Part shown: positions 1 through 10,102 of the stretch, one piece after another
Layout of the letters: the number at the start of each line of letters is the position of its first letter
How positions within the stretch are numbered: the first letter of the stretch is position 1
Assembly (NCBI GenBank): GCA_014529385.2
Contig: CM043959.1
Location: 2,016,358 to 2,080,357, forward strand
Source of the DNA: Adiantum capillus-veneris
Lineage: Eukaryota; Streptophyta; Polypodiopsida; Polypodiales; Pteridaceae
Length of the DNA stretch: 64,000 nt
Direction: 5' to 3'
Translations under genes and position numbers: made by a program
The notes under the pieces: generated by a model
The model's input: only the letters and a program-made list of their open reading frames with translations
What the model was told of the DNA's origin: nothing
Databases searched by the model: none

Positions 1-366
1 ATCGTAGCCATTCTCGTCACAAAATTTGGTTGGAGTGACTTCATTGACGCATACATCCAATGTAGCTAAAATTTGAGACCATTCTAGGGGTTTGAGCTTC
101 TCTTCAGGAAAGGGTTATCGTATATAGGCATTGTCTTCCAAGACCCTCTCTAGTGTCCTTTCATTGTGGTCAAATTCACTACATTGAGATGCTTCTCACA
201 TCCATATCTCCTTTTTCTTACAGAGCCACGTTGGGACTTCTGATCCACTAATGGTGGCTGAGTCAAATTATTCCACAGGTGTTCTCGTGACATCATGGTA
301 GCTATGATTTTTCATATTTACACGTGTAGTGGTTTCAGCATGTCTTAGATACAAATAATCATACCC
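1..366 (-). pseudogene. R1 protease-to-RT linker, broken
   Basis: Minus-strand translation downstream of the protease gives a readable linker interrupted by stop codons. Recognisable stretches are DYLYLRHAETTTRVNMKN and, nearer the window edge, FPEEKLKPLEWSQILATL. In Ty3/gypsy polyproteins this position joins protease to reverse transcriptase. No RT motif appears before the sequence ends. It is called a pseudogene because of the in-frame stops. Confidence 0.45.
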
Positions 367-1005
367 CTAGTCCTGCACCATCTTGAGCTGCCTCATGAAC
401 GGCCTACCAAGGATTATTTCATAATTGTTCTTCTTGCCGAAATCTACTATGGCAAATGTATGTTCGTACTCTATGCCACATGAAGATACCACAATTTCCT
501 CAAGCAATCCTATAGGCCTTTCTATGTGCCCATCCGCTAGTTTCAATTTCATTCTAGTTGTTTGTATTGCCGGTTTCCCCCATTTTTCCCATAGCAATTT
601 GATCGCAATGGCAATGCAAGCTCCCCTATCAAGTATGGCCTTAGTCTCTATGCCGTTATACTCGACTAGTAGAGTAGTGTTGCCATCTTCACCCTCACAA
701 TACTCTCCAACCTTGTTGAGCGGCACTGGTGTAGTGTTGACTCTCTTCGGTTCTGTGTCATTAAGCTCAATTTCAAAGAACTTAAGAGGCGTCCTTATAC
801 CAAAATTTTCAAGACATTTGCCCACTTCCGTCCACATGCTTGGCCTAATTTTTAACAATTCTACCAACGTGATTGTACACTTGACCGGAGTGGGCAACAA
901 GTCTGTCAAGATTTTAGTGTCCAATTGATTTGACCCTCCTATTCTTTGAGAAGGTACCCTTTGAATTTCTGACCTTGCCTCGTAGTCTCCCATGTATGGT
1001 GGCAA
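367..1005 (-). pseudogene. R1 retropepsin-like protease domain
   Basis: This 212-codon open stretch ends in an aspartic-protease-like fold. LLVEYNGIETKAILDRGA is the active-site strand, and FAIVDFGKKNNYEIILGRPF is the C-terminal 'ILGRPF' strand typical of plant gypsy proteases. The family normally has D-[ST]-G at the catalytic turn. Here it reads D-R-G, so the catalytic Ser/Thr is replaced and activity is doubtful. It follows gag in the right order, separated from it by a TGA. The role by family is cleavage of the Gag-Pol polyprotein inside the virus-like particle. This copy is probably dead. Confidence 0.65.
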
Positions 1006-1059
1006 AGTTCTGAGTGATGTTGGTCTGCTATCTTCGGATGCAACTGAACCATTATCCCC

Positions 1060-1473
1060 TCAAAATGATTTAGCGCCTAAATCCCATTGAGGCTTATTCA
1101 AGTTCAACTCCGAGAAAGGCGTTGACTCGACTGTTTTTGTCTCATATTTTTCTTGAGCTTTTCTCACCATTTCCCATAGCTCTTCAGGACAATTTTCTTC
1201 CACAATAGGTGTATATGGTGGAAAATCTTTCAGTGATTCATCAATGCTATTAGGCACGATTCTTGCATCCTCTACATCAAGCAAGGATTTAACGTTTTCT
1301 ATCTTGTCAGGTACCCTTTGTTCAGTTTTGATAGGTGTTTCATTGTTTGGTGGTTTGATTATTCTATCTCTCACTTCCATAGGTGGAGGCTCTAGTAAAG
1401 CTTGTGCAGTTTCAATCAGCTGCTTGCACATCTCTAGTCTCTGTTTTTCTATCTCTGGATATGGATATGTCAT
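1060..1473 (-). pseudogene. R1 gag-to-protease linker segment
   Basis: This open stretch of 137 codons lies between gag and the protease. Two stops (TGA and TAG in the stretch 1474-1491) separate it from gag, and one stop separates it from the protease. The sequence is charged and proline-containing with no catalytic motif. Its position, strand and spacing make it part of the same polyprotein rather than a separate gene. Function is not recognisable beyond a linker. Confidence 0.5.
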
Positions 1474-1491
1474 CTACCTTTGCTCTAGAGT

Positions 1492-2745
1492 CTATCTGTT
1501 CTTCAATCTTGCTTCATATGCTTGCAAGATTGCATCTAAGGGTTCATTGACCTTATCTACCAATACAGACCCCCTTGAGCTTGCGCTTCTTGGTCCCTCC
1601 GTTGATTTTAGAGAGTCAGACTCTCTTTGCTGTTTAAGTTTCTCTCGAGCCATTGTTAGCTCAGCTTCTACATCTTTCTGTTTTCGCTCACGTCTAGCTT
1701 TCATTTTCGCTCTTCGTTCTTTCCAAGGATTATCACGACTGACGCTAGACTTGTCAGTCTTGATTTCCTCTTGATTTTCATCGTTACTCTTGGGCTGATT
1801 GTCATTTTTCCTTGTTTGGGCTCTCGTCAAGACCTTAATAGGAATCGGAGTTTCGTTTTCTGACCCTCCACTGGAAGCCAGTGCTCGCAGCATATTCAAA
1901 GTAGTTTTTGCTCCTTTGCTTAGGTTCTTAGGGCAATCAGGGATCAAGTGAGTAATTCCATACTTGATGGAATATGCGTTGACCCTAATGATTTCATCAT
2001 GAGGATAGTCCCTCAACCAATGGTCTCCACCACACTTGTAGCATGGTCCCTTAGGCTGTTGAGGTGCTCCTTGAGCTCCTCTTTGTTGGTGTGCAAGACT
2101 CTGCCCTCTCATGCCTCCGTTGGCTATGAACAACAGTTTTCTTTCATCCAAACTATATCTTCCTTCTCCCGCTCCCTGTGCAGCAGTTGGTGGTCCTGTA
2201 TTTCCTATCATGCTCCATGGTTTTGGTGTGGAGGGTTCTTCTGGTGGATAATCGACAGGATTTGCAGCATACCCATTGGGATCTTCATAGTATGCATGCA
2301 TAGGCACCAAAGCCTTCTCTTATGATTCAGTTATTGTTGGTGTGTATCTTATGCCGACTGGTCGTAATCCTGGTAGGGGTGGTTGTTATCCCAACACTGG
2401 TTGTGGTCTTTCTACACCTACAGGTCCTGGTAGGTTGCCTGTTTGATATCTAGGCATCAGTGGAATTTGAGGAGATGCTACCTGAGCTTGGGGAGCATAC
2501 GATTTTTCTCTCACATATCCCTTGTTATAATAGCATTCCTGGCTATTGACTCCCCATCATGAAGAAGGATTTCTCCGATGAAGTGTCAGTATCACTACCC
2601 TCTTCAATGATCGGTGCTAATGGGTCTAGTCTCATCGGAGTTACACTCTCTTCCGTGGATGTGGTGCTTACTTGACTTTTGACACTCTTAGCTCATGACT
2701 TAAAAGAGGCTCCCGACCCTAAATACATAAGAATGAAAGCTGGGT
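1492..2745 (-). pseudogene. R1 gag with degenerate zinc knuckle
   Basis: The main open part is 1492-2310 (272 codons). The same protein continues upstream to about 2745 with at least two stops, through a Pro-rich stretch and an acidic Ser/Thr-rich stretch. The diagnostic feature is the CCHC-type knuckle CYKCGGDHWLRDYP: spacing C-x2-C-x3-H-x4, with the last Cys changed to Tyr. A Lys/Arg/Glu-rich, helix-prone C-terminal part follows, about 90 residues long. In gypsy elements this protein packages the RNA into virus-like particles. The start codon is not identifiable, and the knuckle lacks one zinc ligand, so this copy is inactive. Confidence 0.7.
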
Positions 2746-4358
2746 TGCAAACTTAAAGCTTACATGGATTCCTTCTTCCTGTGCGGCTCTGTGATGATCT
2801 CCTTTTGGGATCTACACAAGTATGGTTAGTCTGTTCACAAGGGTTTTCCTTGAACCACGAAAAATATTTCAAGTATGTATAGCAACCACTTAGTCAGTCT
2901 TCTGGTGGTCCAATTTCAAATATGAAATGATGGCTGGGATCTATGTGAAGAGTATGTCCTAGCAATATAGTCACAACTTGCAAAAATTTTCTGAATCGCC
3001 ACTTTCCGAGTCTATCGCGATAGACTGACAAATTGCTAAGCATAAGTCAATTTAAAATTGTGACTTCACCTTTGAGTTCCTCTTACCCTCTATAGTCTAT
3101 CACTTAAGTTTTATGAAGTTTGGACACTTGGTTTGGGTTTTGGTCCAATTTTAGTATTTTGGTCAGAGCCTGATTTTCTATCTGGGCCTTAGATTTACTT
3201 GCAGTGATCTAAATGCCTTGAAATTTGGTGTGTATGCTGTATAGGCTCTGCTAAAGCTCTCCCTAGGGGAAATTTGAAAAATAAAGTCCTCAGCAGCAGC
3301 TTTCCTAGTCTATCGTGATAGACTAAGAAAGTTCTCCACTGTTGGCATTTTTCTCAAGTTATCTCCACAGCTGGTTCACCCACTCCATATGTAGTGCATT
3401 GACAAGTTTTTGCATTGTTTGGACATTTGGTCAAAGCCTTTTTGCCCCTGTCTCTGAATTCAAACTCTAAAACACCAGTTTTGAAGTTTTGTGGTCAAGA
3501 TGGTATTCAGTTTCACTCAATTTTTGTGAGTATCGTTGTATTGATATGTTAAACCTGTGGTATAAAGGGTTTTTCCAGTTGTTAGTCAATCACCAAATTC
3601 ACCAGTCTATCGCGATAGACTCAGAAGAGAGCAATTGGGATTTGATTTTTTGTCTGTTTTTGGATAGTTGTGTTCTTTGTGCCCATATAAGTCTATCCCT
3701 CAAGTTTTATGAAGTTTGGACTTATTTTGACCTTGGACTCAAGCACTTCACAAATTTCACTTTTCTATGGCAATTCACAACTCAAATGCACTTAAAGTGA
3801 TGCAAATTTGATGACACTTCATCTTAAGCTTGTGAATATCAGTCGTACCACATGACACAGTCATTTTACCCTAGGCTAATGGTTATATCTCTTCTTGGCC
3901 TCTTTAGGTTCACTTAGTGTTTTCTTATGACAATCACCTGTTTCTTTTTGTTGGTTTTGGTCACAATTTTTATCAAGTGTTGGATCATAAATTCCAATGT
4001 CCACTCTTTTCACCCCCTTAAAGAGTATATGGTGTGGGTTTTGCTTTCAAGGCAAGCAAACAACCTTATTGTTTCTTCTTTTTGTTTGTTTTGCGTTTTT
4101 ACAACATTTTTCTACTCTATTTCTACACAAGTATAACAAGCACTCAAAACCAAAAAACCATAGCTCCACATTATCCTACTTAACTAAATCTAACTAGTCA
4201 CACATCCTTGGCAAGACACAGGCTTCCTGGCTATCCACTAGACCTCAGGATACTCTATCCTGGATCTTGTTCTAAAAGTTTAAGCTCTCTCTAGTCGAAA
4301 CTAAAGTAAGCTAACCATCACACGAGTGACGTAGATCTCCCTACTTAAGTCCTTGTGA
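2746..4358 (-). other. R1 untranslated leader, non-coding
   Basis: About 1.6 kb between primer site and gag. I see no gene here; the short plus-strand open frames at 3489-4197 are AT-rich chance frames. The leader holds three 18-bp palindromes (listed separately) and diverged repeats around them. The phrase AAGTTTTATGAAGTTTGGAC occurs near 3109 and near 3697, each time beside a TCTATC half-palindrome. Confidence 0.6.
3009..3621. repeat. R1 leader palindromes, 18 bp, three copies
   Basis: The perfect palindrome AGTCTATCGCGATAGACT lies at 3009-3026 and again at 3604-3621. The middle copy at 3307-3324 has one change (CGCG to CGTG). Start-to-start distances are 298 and 297 bp. Half-copies (AGTCTATC followed by unrelated bases) occur near 3091 and 3690. 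A half-copy (TCGCGATAGACT) also lies in the R1 LTR around 4713-4724. Sequence between palindromes is only loosely similar, so the palindrome is the best-preserved part of the repeat. Confidence 0.9.
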
Positions 4359-4375
4359 CCCCGGCAGCGACGCCA
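4359..4375 (-). other. R1 primer-binding site (tRNA-Asp-like)
   Basis: Read on the minus strand, one base after the LTR end is TGGCGTCGCTGCCGGGG. This is close to the complement of a plant tRNA-Asp 3' end, the usual primer of Tat/Athila-type elements. The same motif, with two changes, sits beside the R5 5' LTR. It fixes the orientation of R1 and the LTR border. Confidence 0.75.
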
Positions 4376-4376
4376 A

Positions 4377-5302
4377 TGTTTTAGGGAAAAACTACTCCCC
4401 TGTTCATGCTTACAAGCATGACACAGATAACATACTTATCATCCGATGACACCACTAACCCGTAGGTGCACAGAGGCAATCTCGTTAGCTTGTTAGGCTG
4501 AGACCAATCTACACATACACACTTCTATGATGCATCAATCATTAACCCTTGTTGAATGAAACCCACTTTATCCCTAAACGCTCACAACACCGTTCACACA
4601 TCAAATGAACTCGGAATTGCATCAAACTTACTAGGCACCATCCTCTCAATAGGATATACTTACCTATAAGTCTAATCTCACCAAATTTGAACCCTACTTA
4701 TCTCGAATACAGTCGCGATAGACTCACAGGTCATAATCTAAAAGTGTGTGAAACCTAAGTCTATGAGTATCTACGTGTAGTTAATCTCCCACTCATTCCA
4801 TAAAGAACTTGATTGTTGAAAACAGACACTGTTTGTGCTACTTACAAGCAAAACAAGCTCGAGGAAGGATCGATCGCGAACAACTTGAAAATGTGAATGT
4901 GTGGCATGTGCACATATCTCTCGGAGAGGCTACCACGATGGTGTGGTCATGTCGTGAATCCGGTAAGGGAGAAGCGCGTAGCGAAGAGGATAAGACACAC
5001 TCTCTCTCTCTCTCTCTCTCTCTCAGACTCGTACGACACAGGATTAATATTCAAATGTTATTCAAAAAATGGTTCTAAGGTGACTTTTATACTTTAGTCA
5101 CCTTAGCTCAAAAATATACATGGGATTCTTTTCATCATAATTACAAAGTGGAAACACATCTGGGTCCTGACTGACTGATTAATCTTTACATAACCCAGAT
5201 AAGTGGATCAAAATGATAAGACGTCTTTGACATAAGAATGGGAATTTGATAGGCTTTACAAGGTGGGCTCATTAAAACAGTTGGACAAGTTGGGATCCAA
5301 CA
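4377..5302 (-). repeat. R1 5' LTR
   Basis: On the plus strand the LTR reads TGTTTTAGGG... to ...GGATCCAACA, about 926 bp, with TG/CA ends. The left border is set by the primer site. The right border is set by the abrupt start of the R2 integrase frame (AGGGTAGCTTACAAAAC, matched in R5). The second LTR and the target duplication lie outside the window, so the right border is good to a few bases. It contains a (CT)n run at 5000-5024 and a half-copy of the R1 leader palindrome. Confidence 0.7.
5000..5024. repeat. (CT)n microsatellite
   Basis: Pure dinucleotide run inside the R1 LTR. Open frames across it reading Ser-Leu repeats are not genes. Confidence 0.95.
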
Positions 5303-6565
5303 CAGGGTAGCTTACAAAACATCAATAGGAATGACACCGTACAACATGGTGTTTGGTCTAAATGCTATATTACCCATAGAGTTTCTGATTCCAACTCTAA
5401 GAGTAGCAAAACGCTTAGAATGGACAGGGCATGAGCTCTCTTCAAGAATAGATGATATTGAAAAGCTAGAAGAACTTCGTTTATGAGTTGTAGCTTCAAT
5501 CTATGCTAAAAAGAGAAGACAAAAAGAGTTTTTTGACAAGAATGTACGCATCAATAGGAACGACACCGTACAACATGGTGTTTGGTCTAAATGCTATATT
5601 ACCCATAGAGTTTCTGATTCCAACTCTAGGAGTAGCAAAACGCTTAGAATAGACAGGGCATGAGCTCTCTTCAAGAATAGATGATATTGAAAAGCTAGAC
5701 GAACTTCGTTTATGAGTTGTAGCTTCAATCTATGCTAAAAAGAGAAGACAAAAAGAGTTTTTTGACAAGAATGTACGCATGAAAGAGTTCAAAACAGGTG
5801 ACTATGTACTTGTTTATACCTTGAAGCAACATGCCAAAACTTAAGAAGCGAGGGATGGGACCCTTTGTAATTAGTGACTTATCACAAAGTGGAGCTGTCA
5901 AGCTTGCTACATTAGCAGGTGAAGAAATGCCAAATTGGATTAGTGGGTGTCGATTAAAGAAATATCATTTACCACTACCACAGGACATGCTTCAACAAAT
6001 CCATCAAGAAAAACAACGGATAAAGGAGAAACAGAGAGTACGAGATGAAACCCAAGCAGAAGCAAAAGAACGCATTGCAAAAAGACGGCTTCTACGACAA
6101 CAACAACAATCTGGATCACCATTGCGAATCAATGTCATTCGACTAACGAATTTTAATGAAGACGCAGTGGAACCAATAATTTCAGTCAAAGTGGGTAGCA
6201 ATCAAGTTGAATCGATGGCATTGCTTGATTTTGGATCTCAAGCAAATTTGATCTCTTACAGATTATACAAACAGCTCAAGCTCAAAGTTCAACTACATCC
6301 TACTCCACAAGTGCTGGAAAGTAGTACATCACATTTGCTGAAAACATTGGGCTGGATTATATTGCATGTACAAATACATCAATATATTTACCCACACAAG
6401 TTTTATGTGGTCGAGGATGAAAGCACACAACACCCCATGTTGTTGGCACAACCTTGGCAAAAAGAGTACAATGTCCAGATAGATTGGAATGCGGATGCAG
6501 TCAAAATTCAACATGCACAAGAACAACAGGTGATAGCCTTTGCTCAACAAAGCCGGAAGAAGTAG
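5303..6565 (+). pseudogene. R2 integrase C-terminal part fused to aspartic-protease-like domain
   Basis: The frame starts inside integrase (RVAYKTSIG, TPYNMVFG, then VAKRLEWTGHELSSRIDD), passes a 229-bp tandem duplication and a TGA, and reaches the C-terminal domain (EFKTGDYVLVYTLKQHAK, MGPFVISDLS). A two-base loss near 5832 relative to R5 shifts frame there. From 5831 a 244-codon frame continues through a Gln/Arg-rich helix into a protease-like domain: VKVGSNQVESMALLDFGSQA, then HKFYVVEDES and MLLAQPWQKEYNVQIDW. The catalytic triplet reads D-F-G instead of D-[ST]-G. A protease-like domain after integrase is unusual, because the gypsy order places protease before RT. Function is unknown; loss of the catalytic Ser/Thr suggests a binding or structural role, or decay. 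Confidence 0.7.
5320..5777 (+). repeat. 229-bp tandem duplication in R2 integrase
   Basis: Copy 1 (5320-5548) and copy 2 (5549-5777) are nearly identical. Both begin CATCAATAGGAA and end in AAGAATGTACG. The unit is not a multiple of three, so it breaks the integrase frame. The high identity shows a recent local event. Confidence 0.9.
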
Positions 6566-7273
6566 CTGCCAGCAATTCAATCACTAGATAATGAGCCAAA
6601 AGGAAGGGTGTCACTAAAGAACAACATGATACCCAAGGCTAACAAATAGGGAACTGCCAACCATGTTCACTACAAGTATAAAAAGACACCAACCGTAGTG
6701 AAAAGATCAAGGTTACCAACACGAGAAAGACAAGTATGGGTGCGGAAGGATAGAGGTGACATGGCAGACAAACAACAATACAACATAAGAAGTCAACCGA
6801 AGAAGATAGTTCAACCAAAAACCAAGGGAATAAGACAGATATGGATCCCAAAGAAAATGCTCAGCAACAACTTAAACACGACTCGCATTTGGATCCCGAA
6901 ACCAAAACAAAAGGGACTCCCTTCAGTACAAGCAACAACGGAAGGCAGAGACACACAACATATGAAACCGGCAAACCGATCTATGTGGGTGCCAATCAGC
7001 CAGCAAAAAAATGACAACCGCAGAAGTAGCAATAAACCTACAAAATCCAGCAAAGCAAAGCTACCAATGGAAAGCAAAAGAGACAAAGTCTACGGCCAAT
7101 TCCGCCAAGAAAATTCTCTCCAAGGAGACGACTATGGCCATATCGACAGTAGCGGCAAACCATGCGACTTTTGCAAGAAAAACGATCAAACAGAGAGCGG
7201 TAGAGTTACAACTTTTACTTGCAAAGAAACTCCGCCAACCAAATCAACAACAAGTAGGAAACCTCGACGGTGA
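6566..7273 (+). pseudogene. R2 basic region with repeated IWIPK motifs
   Basis: After a TAG at the end of the protease-like frame, and another stop near 6647, the sequence stays open to 7273. It is rich in Lys, Gln, Arg and Ser with almost no hydrophobic core. Short tryptophan motifs recur: RQVWVRKD, RQIWIPKK, TRIWIPKP and SMWVPI. A Cys pair near the end (CDFCKK) could bind metal, but no full finger is visible. R5 and the more distant R3 encode the same type of region at the same place. No known domain is recognised. The stop between protease-like domain and this region is absent in R5, so the two were one protein. Confidence 0.55.
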
Positions 7274-7636
7274 ATGCCAATAAGCATATTGCTTATACCT
7301 TCCTCTTGCACAACATTAATTTTTCCATGCATTGAACGAGTATGCATCATATAAGGCCACATTACACGGCCAAGAATTAGCACAATTTTTTCAACCCATG
7401 CACGGCACATTCTCCAAGGCGATACCTTGTCGTCTTGGACGACTCCATCTAGAAGGGGGGGAGGCATTCTCAAATGCGGACCCAATGGCAAAAAGAGCAA
7501 AAAAGGGCATGTTTTTCAACTATTTTAAAGGGTTGTCGTTTGATTGTGAAATTTTTTGGACTAACCCAAGTACATATGCCCTTATACAACATGAATATAC
7601 AAGTATATGGGGCCAAAACACCAAATCAAGCCCCTA

Positions 7637-7650
7637 GGTGTGTATATATA
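7637..7650 (+). promoter_or_regulatory. R2 internal TATA box, candidate ORF3 promoter
   Basis: The motif GTGTATATATAAGCG lies about 2.5 kb upstream of ORF3. R5 has GTGTATATAAG at the same place (27739-27750 on the minus strand), with similar flanking sequence (CCTAGGTGTG before, AAATAGCC after). R3 has GTATAAATAGG at about 15857. Conservation in three copies suggests a real internal promoter, but no transcript evidence is available. Confidence 0.45.
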
Positions 7651-9063
7651 AGCGAAAATAGCCATTTTTTGGGCAAAATATTGGTAAAACAGAGAAATCC
7701 GGCCATAAAAATTGCATGTGAGTGTATCTAGTGTTTTGTGGTGATGTTTTGATTTATTATGATTTTTGGGGATTTTTTGGGTTTAATTTTCTATTTTCCT
7801 TTTAATTTTACTAATTTTCGGCAGAGAAACTTCAAGATTATAAAAAGTAGGTGAAAAACGATCGTAATGAAAAACAAAAAATATGGGTATGATCAATGAC
7901 TATAGGACAACCTATGGTACAGTGGGGGTGCAATTATATGAATGAAGCGGAAAGCGTGATTTGGCCAGATTTTGACCAAAACGTCAAATTTCTCGGAAAC
8001 TGGGCAAATAGAGTCCAAATCAAGAAATTTTTGAGCCTAAACAGCATCTCGCAAGAAGTTGGGAGCACATGTCAAATTTAATGGAAAGTGGTTCGGGGAC
8101 CCCCATTATAAGAAATTTTCACTTCATTTTAAGCTCATTTCCACTATTGACTTTTGAGAGAGAGCTTCTGCCACCTAGAGCGAACGGAACTTCCAGCAGC
8201 TTCTATGAGGCGCACGACTACCTGACGGGCTTCAGACATGAGAGGTAGGCTCACCACCTTGAGCTTTTCGCGCATGTTTGTTGTTTTGTCTTGAAAACTA
8301 GGGTAGGGTTCACACAGAAAGCGAGCAGTAGAGACCTACAAGTAGAAGTGGCCACCTAACGGCTAACCGAAAAGCAATGACACTTCATCGACAGATTACC
8401 CTAGCATAGAAGACCACTTTTGAATGACCAAAGACAGTAGAAAACCATCGGGAGAAACCCTAATTCCTAGAGCCCCGCAAGAGGCCACCAAATGGGAAAT
8501 CGGCGGAAAGGCGGCCAAATGCTACCAAAATTCATGGGTAGGAGCATCTCGACATGCTCGATAGGTCTATGTAGCCCACATGACCAAAAGGTGACCTGAA
8601 GCGGCACTAAAACTTCAGAAACGACATCAGACACACAAAGCGTCAAATAGCTCTAGCGGCCAAACAACATGTCCGTTTGCCACCAAACTTCGCGAGCGGC
8701 TTTCCTAGACCATCAACAACGAAGTCCTATGGTGGTAGACCACCACAAGTCATCAAAGACATGAAAATGCAACCACGGGTGCTTCTAGAGAGACAAATTG
8801 CCAAACGAAGCTCCGGTGAAGCCAAAGTCGACAAAAACCATACGGCAAGGATCCCCAAGGGATCGGAAAGCTATGGAACCAACATCAAGAAATTTCATCG
8901 CCGAAAAGCACTCCAAAAGTCAAAAAATGGCTCGAAGGCTCTGAAATCCACACAGGGAGTTACTTTCTATCTATTTGACTTTTTTGTTGAAATAGGGCTT
9001 AAAAGGGACTCAGGGGGACTAAGGGCAGGCACCAGTAGCAGTCACCACAAAAATTTCATCAGG

Positions 9064-9938
9064 AGACATCCTACGCATAGGATGTCTCAAGGCCATTTCT
9101 GGGCACAAACCCGAACGTCTCTCATTGCACAAAGTTTCTAAATAGCCTTTACATGCTAGCCACCAAATTTCATCACATTCGGACAGAAATTGTCCTCATA
9201 TGCATGAAAAGATGCAAAGTCAGGGCATAGAGGCAATAATGGGCCATAGATCTACCAAAACTTGTCCAAATCACATGAAACTTGCACAATACATTCATGA
9301 GTACATTGCCAGCCTATCTGTATGGTCACAAATGAAAAATGATGAAATAGACATCCTACGTGTAGGATGTCTAAATGATATTTTTGGCCCACAGATGGTG
9401 TTTTTCAATTCCAGATCTCTTCATATCACCTTCAAAAGCTCATATATCAAGTTTCAAGCCATTCCCATCACTTTTGGCCCCCAACGCTCAATGCATTTTT
9501 TGAGCCTAAAAACACTACACATGGTCTTACCAACACCAATTCTTGTCCAAATCAAAATCCAAGAGCAAGGCCATGTTCCACATGCCAAGAGCTACCCACA
9601 GAAAAAATCTCAAGCAATTTTGATGAAAAAGACATCCTACACGTAGGATGTCTCCAGCATAATTTTGACCTTCTATGCAAGAAATGACATCATGGGAGCC
9701 ATTACCATGGTGCAAGGAGCCCATATATCAAATTTCAACCCATTTGAACCTCATTTGCCACCTTTTGTGGACATCCTACCCAATTTGTGAGCCTAAAGCC
9801 TGAATATGCCTTGAAATACACTTTTTGATGCCCAAACCCAATTCCAATCACATAGCCATGTTCAACAGGCCAAGGGCCACCAGCCTGCCAAGTTTCACCA
9901 AAAACTGATGAACTAGACATCCTACGCGTAGGATGTCT
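9064..9938. repeat. R2 24-bp palindrome cluster, four copies
   Basis: The palindrome has 10-nt arms AGACATCCTA and TAGGATGTCT around a CGCG centre. Copies lie at 9064-9087 (centre CGCA), 9349-9372 (CGTG), 9630-9653 (CACG) and 9915-9938 (CGCG, perfect). Start-to-start spacing is 285, 281 and 285 bp. A half-site (GACATCCTACC) lies near 9770. Copies 2 to 4 follow the phrase TGATGAA; sequence between the palindromes is only loosely repeated (for example CATATATCAA[GA]TTTCAA near 9440 and 9722). The arms are unchanged in all four. Confidence 0.95.
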
Positions 9939-10102
9939 AAATGATAAATTTTAGCCCGAAAGCCACTGTGAGCACATGCAGGGTTTCCCAAGTTCCTTTT
10001 AAGTTTTATTTTCAATTTTCAAGTCATTTGGATAGTTAAAACTCAGTTTCTCAGCTAATATGGAAAAAACGCTAACTTTGGACTACTGAGTGCAACAGGA
10101 TC

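Larger units (their letters stand above)
1..5302 (-). mobile_element. R1: 5' part of a Ty3/gypsy-like LTR retrotransposon
   Basis: R1 is read on the minus strand: LTR (4377-5302), primer-binding site, long leader, gag with a zinc knuckle, then a retropepsin-like domain running off the left edge. RT and integrase must lie outside the window. The order gag-PR, the tRNA-Asp-like primer site and the long leader fit the Tat/Athila side of Ty3/gypsy, but no RT is present to prove the lineage. At its right end it interrupts the integrase reading frame of R2 at 5303, so it is the younger insertion there. Its frames carry several stops. Confidence 0.8.
7274..10102 (+). other. R2 non-coding spacer before ORF3
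   Basis: This 2.8-kb spacer is matched by R5 25325-28175 in reverse. It holds a TATA box near 7640, then stretches with no long intact frame. The frames at 8677-9141 and 9200-9646 have partial counterparts in R5 but no coding signature I trust. It ends with the palindrome cluster. Open frames in this area are treated as chance. Confidence 0.55.

Noticed and set aside
9-5302. Target duplications for R1, R2 and R3
   Set aside because: Their other ends are outside the window or not definable, so no TSD can be claimed.
9064-9938. Regularly spaced palindromes as a CRISPR-like array
   Set aside because: Spacing is about 280 bp, the setting is a plant retroelement, there are no cas genes, and intervening sequence is itself diverged repeat.
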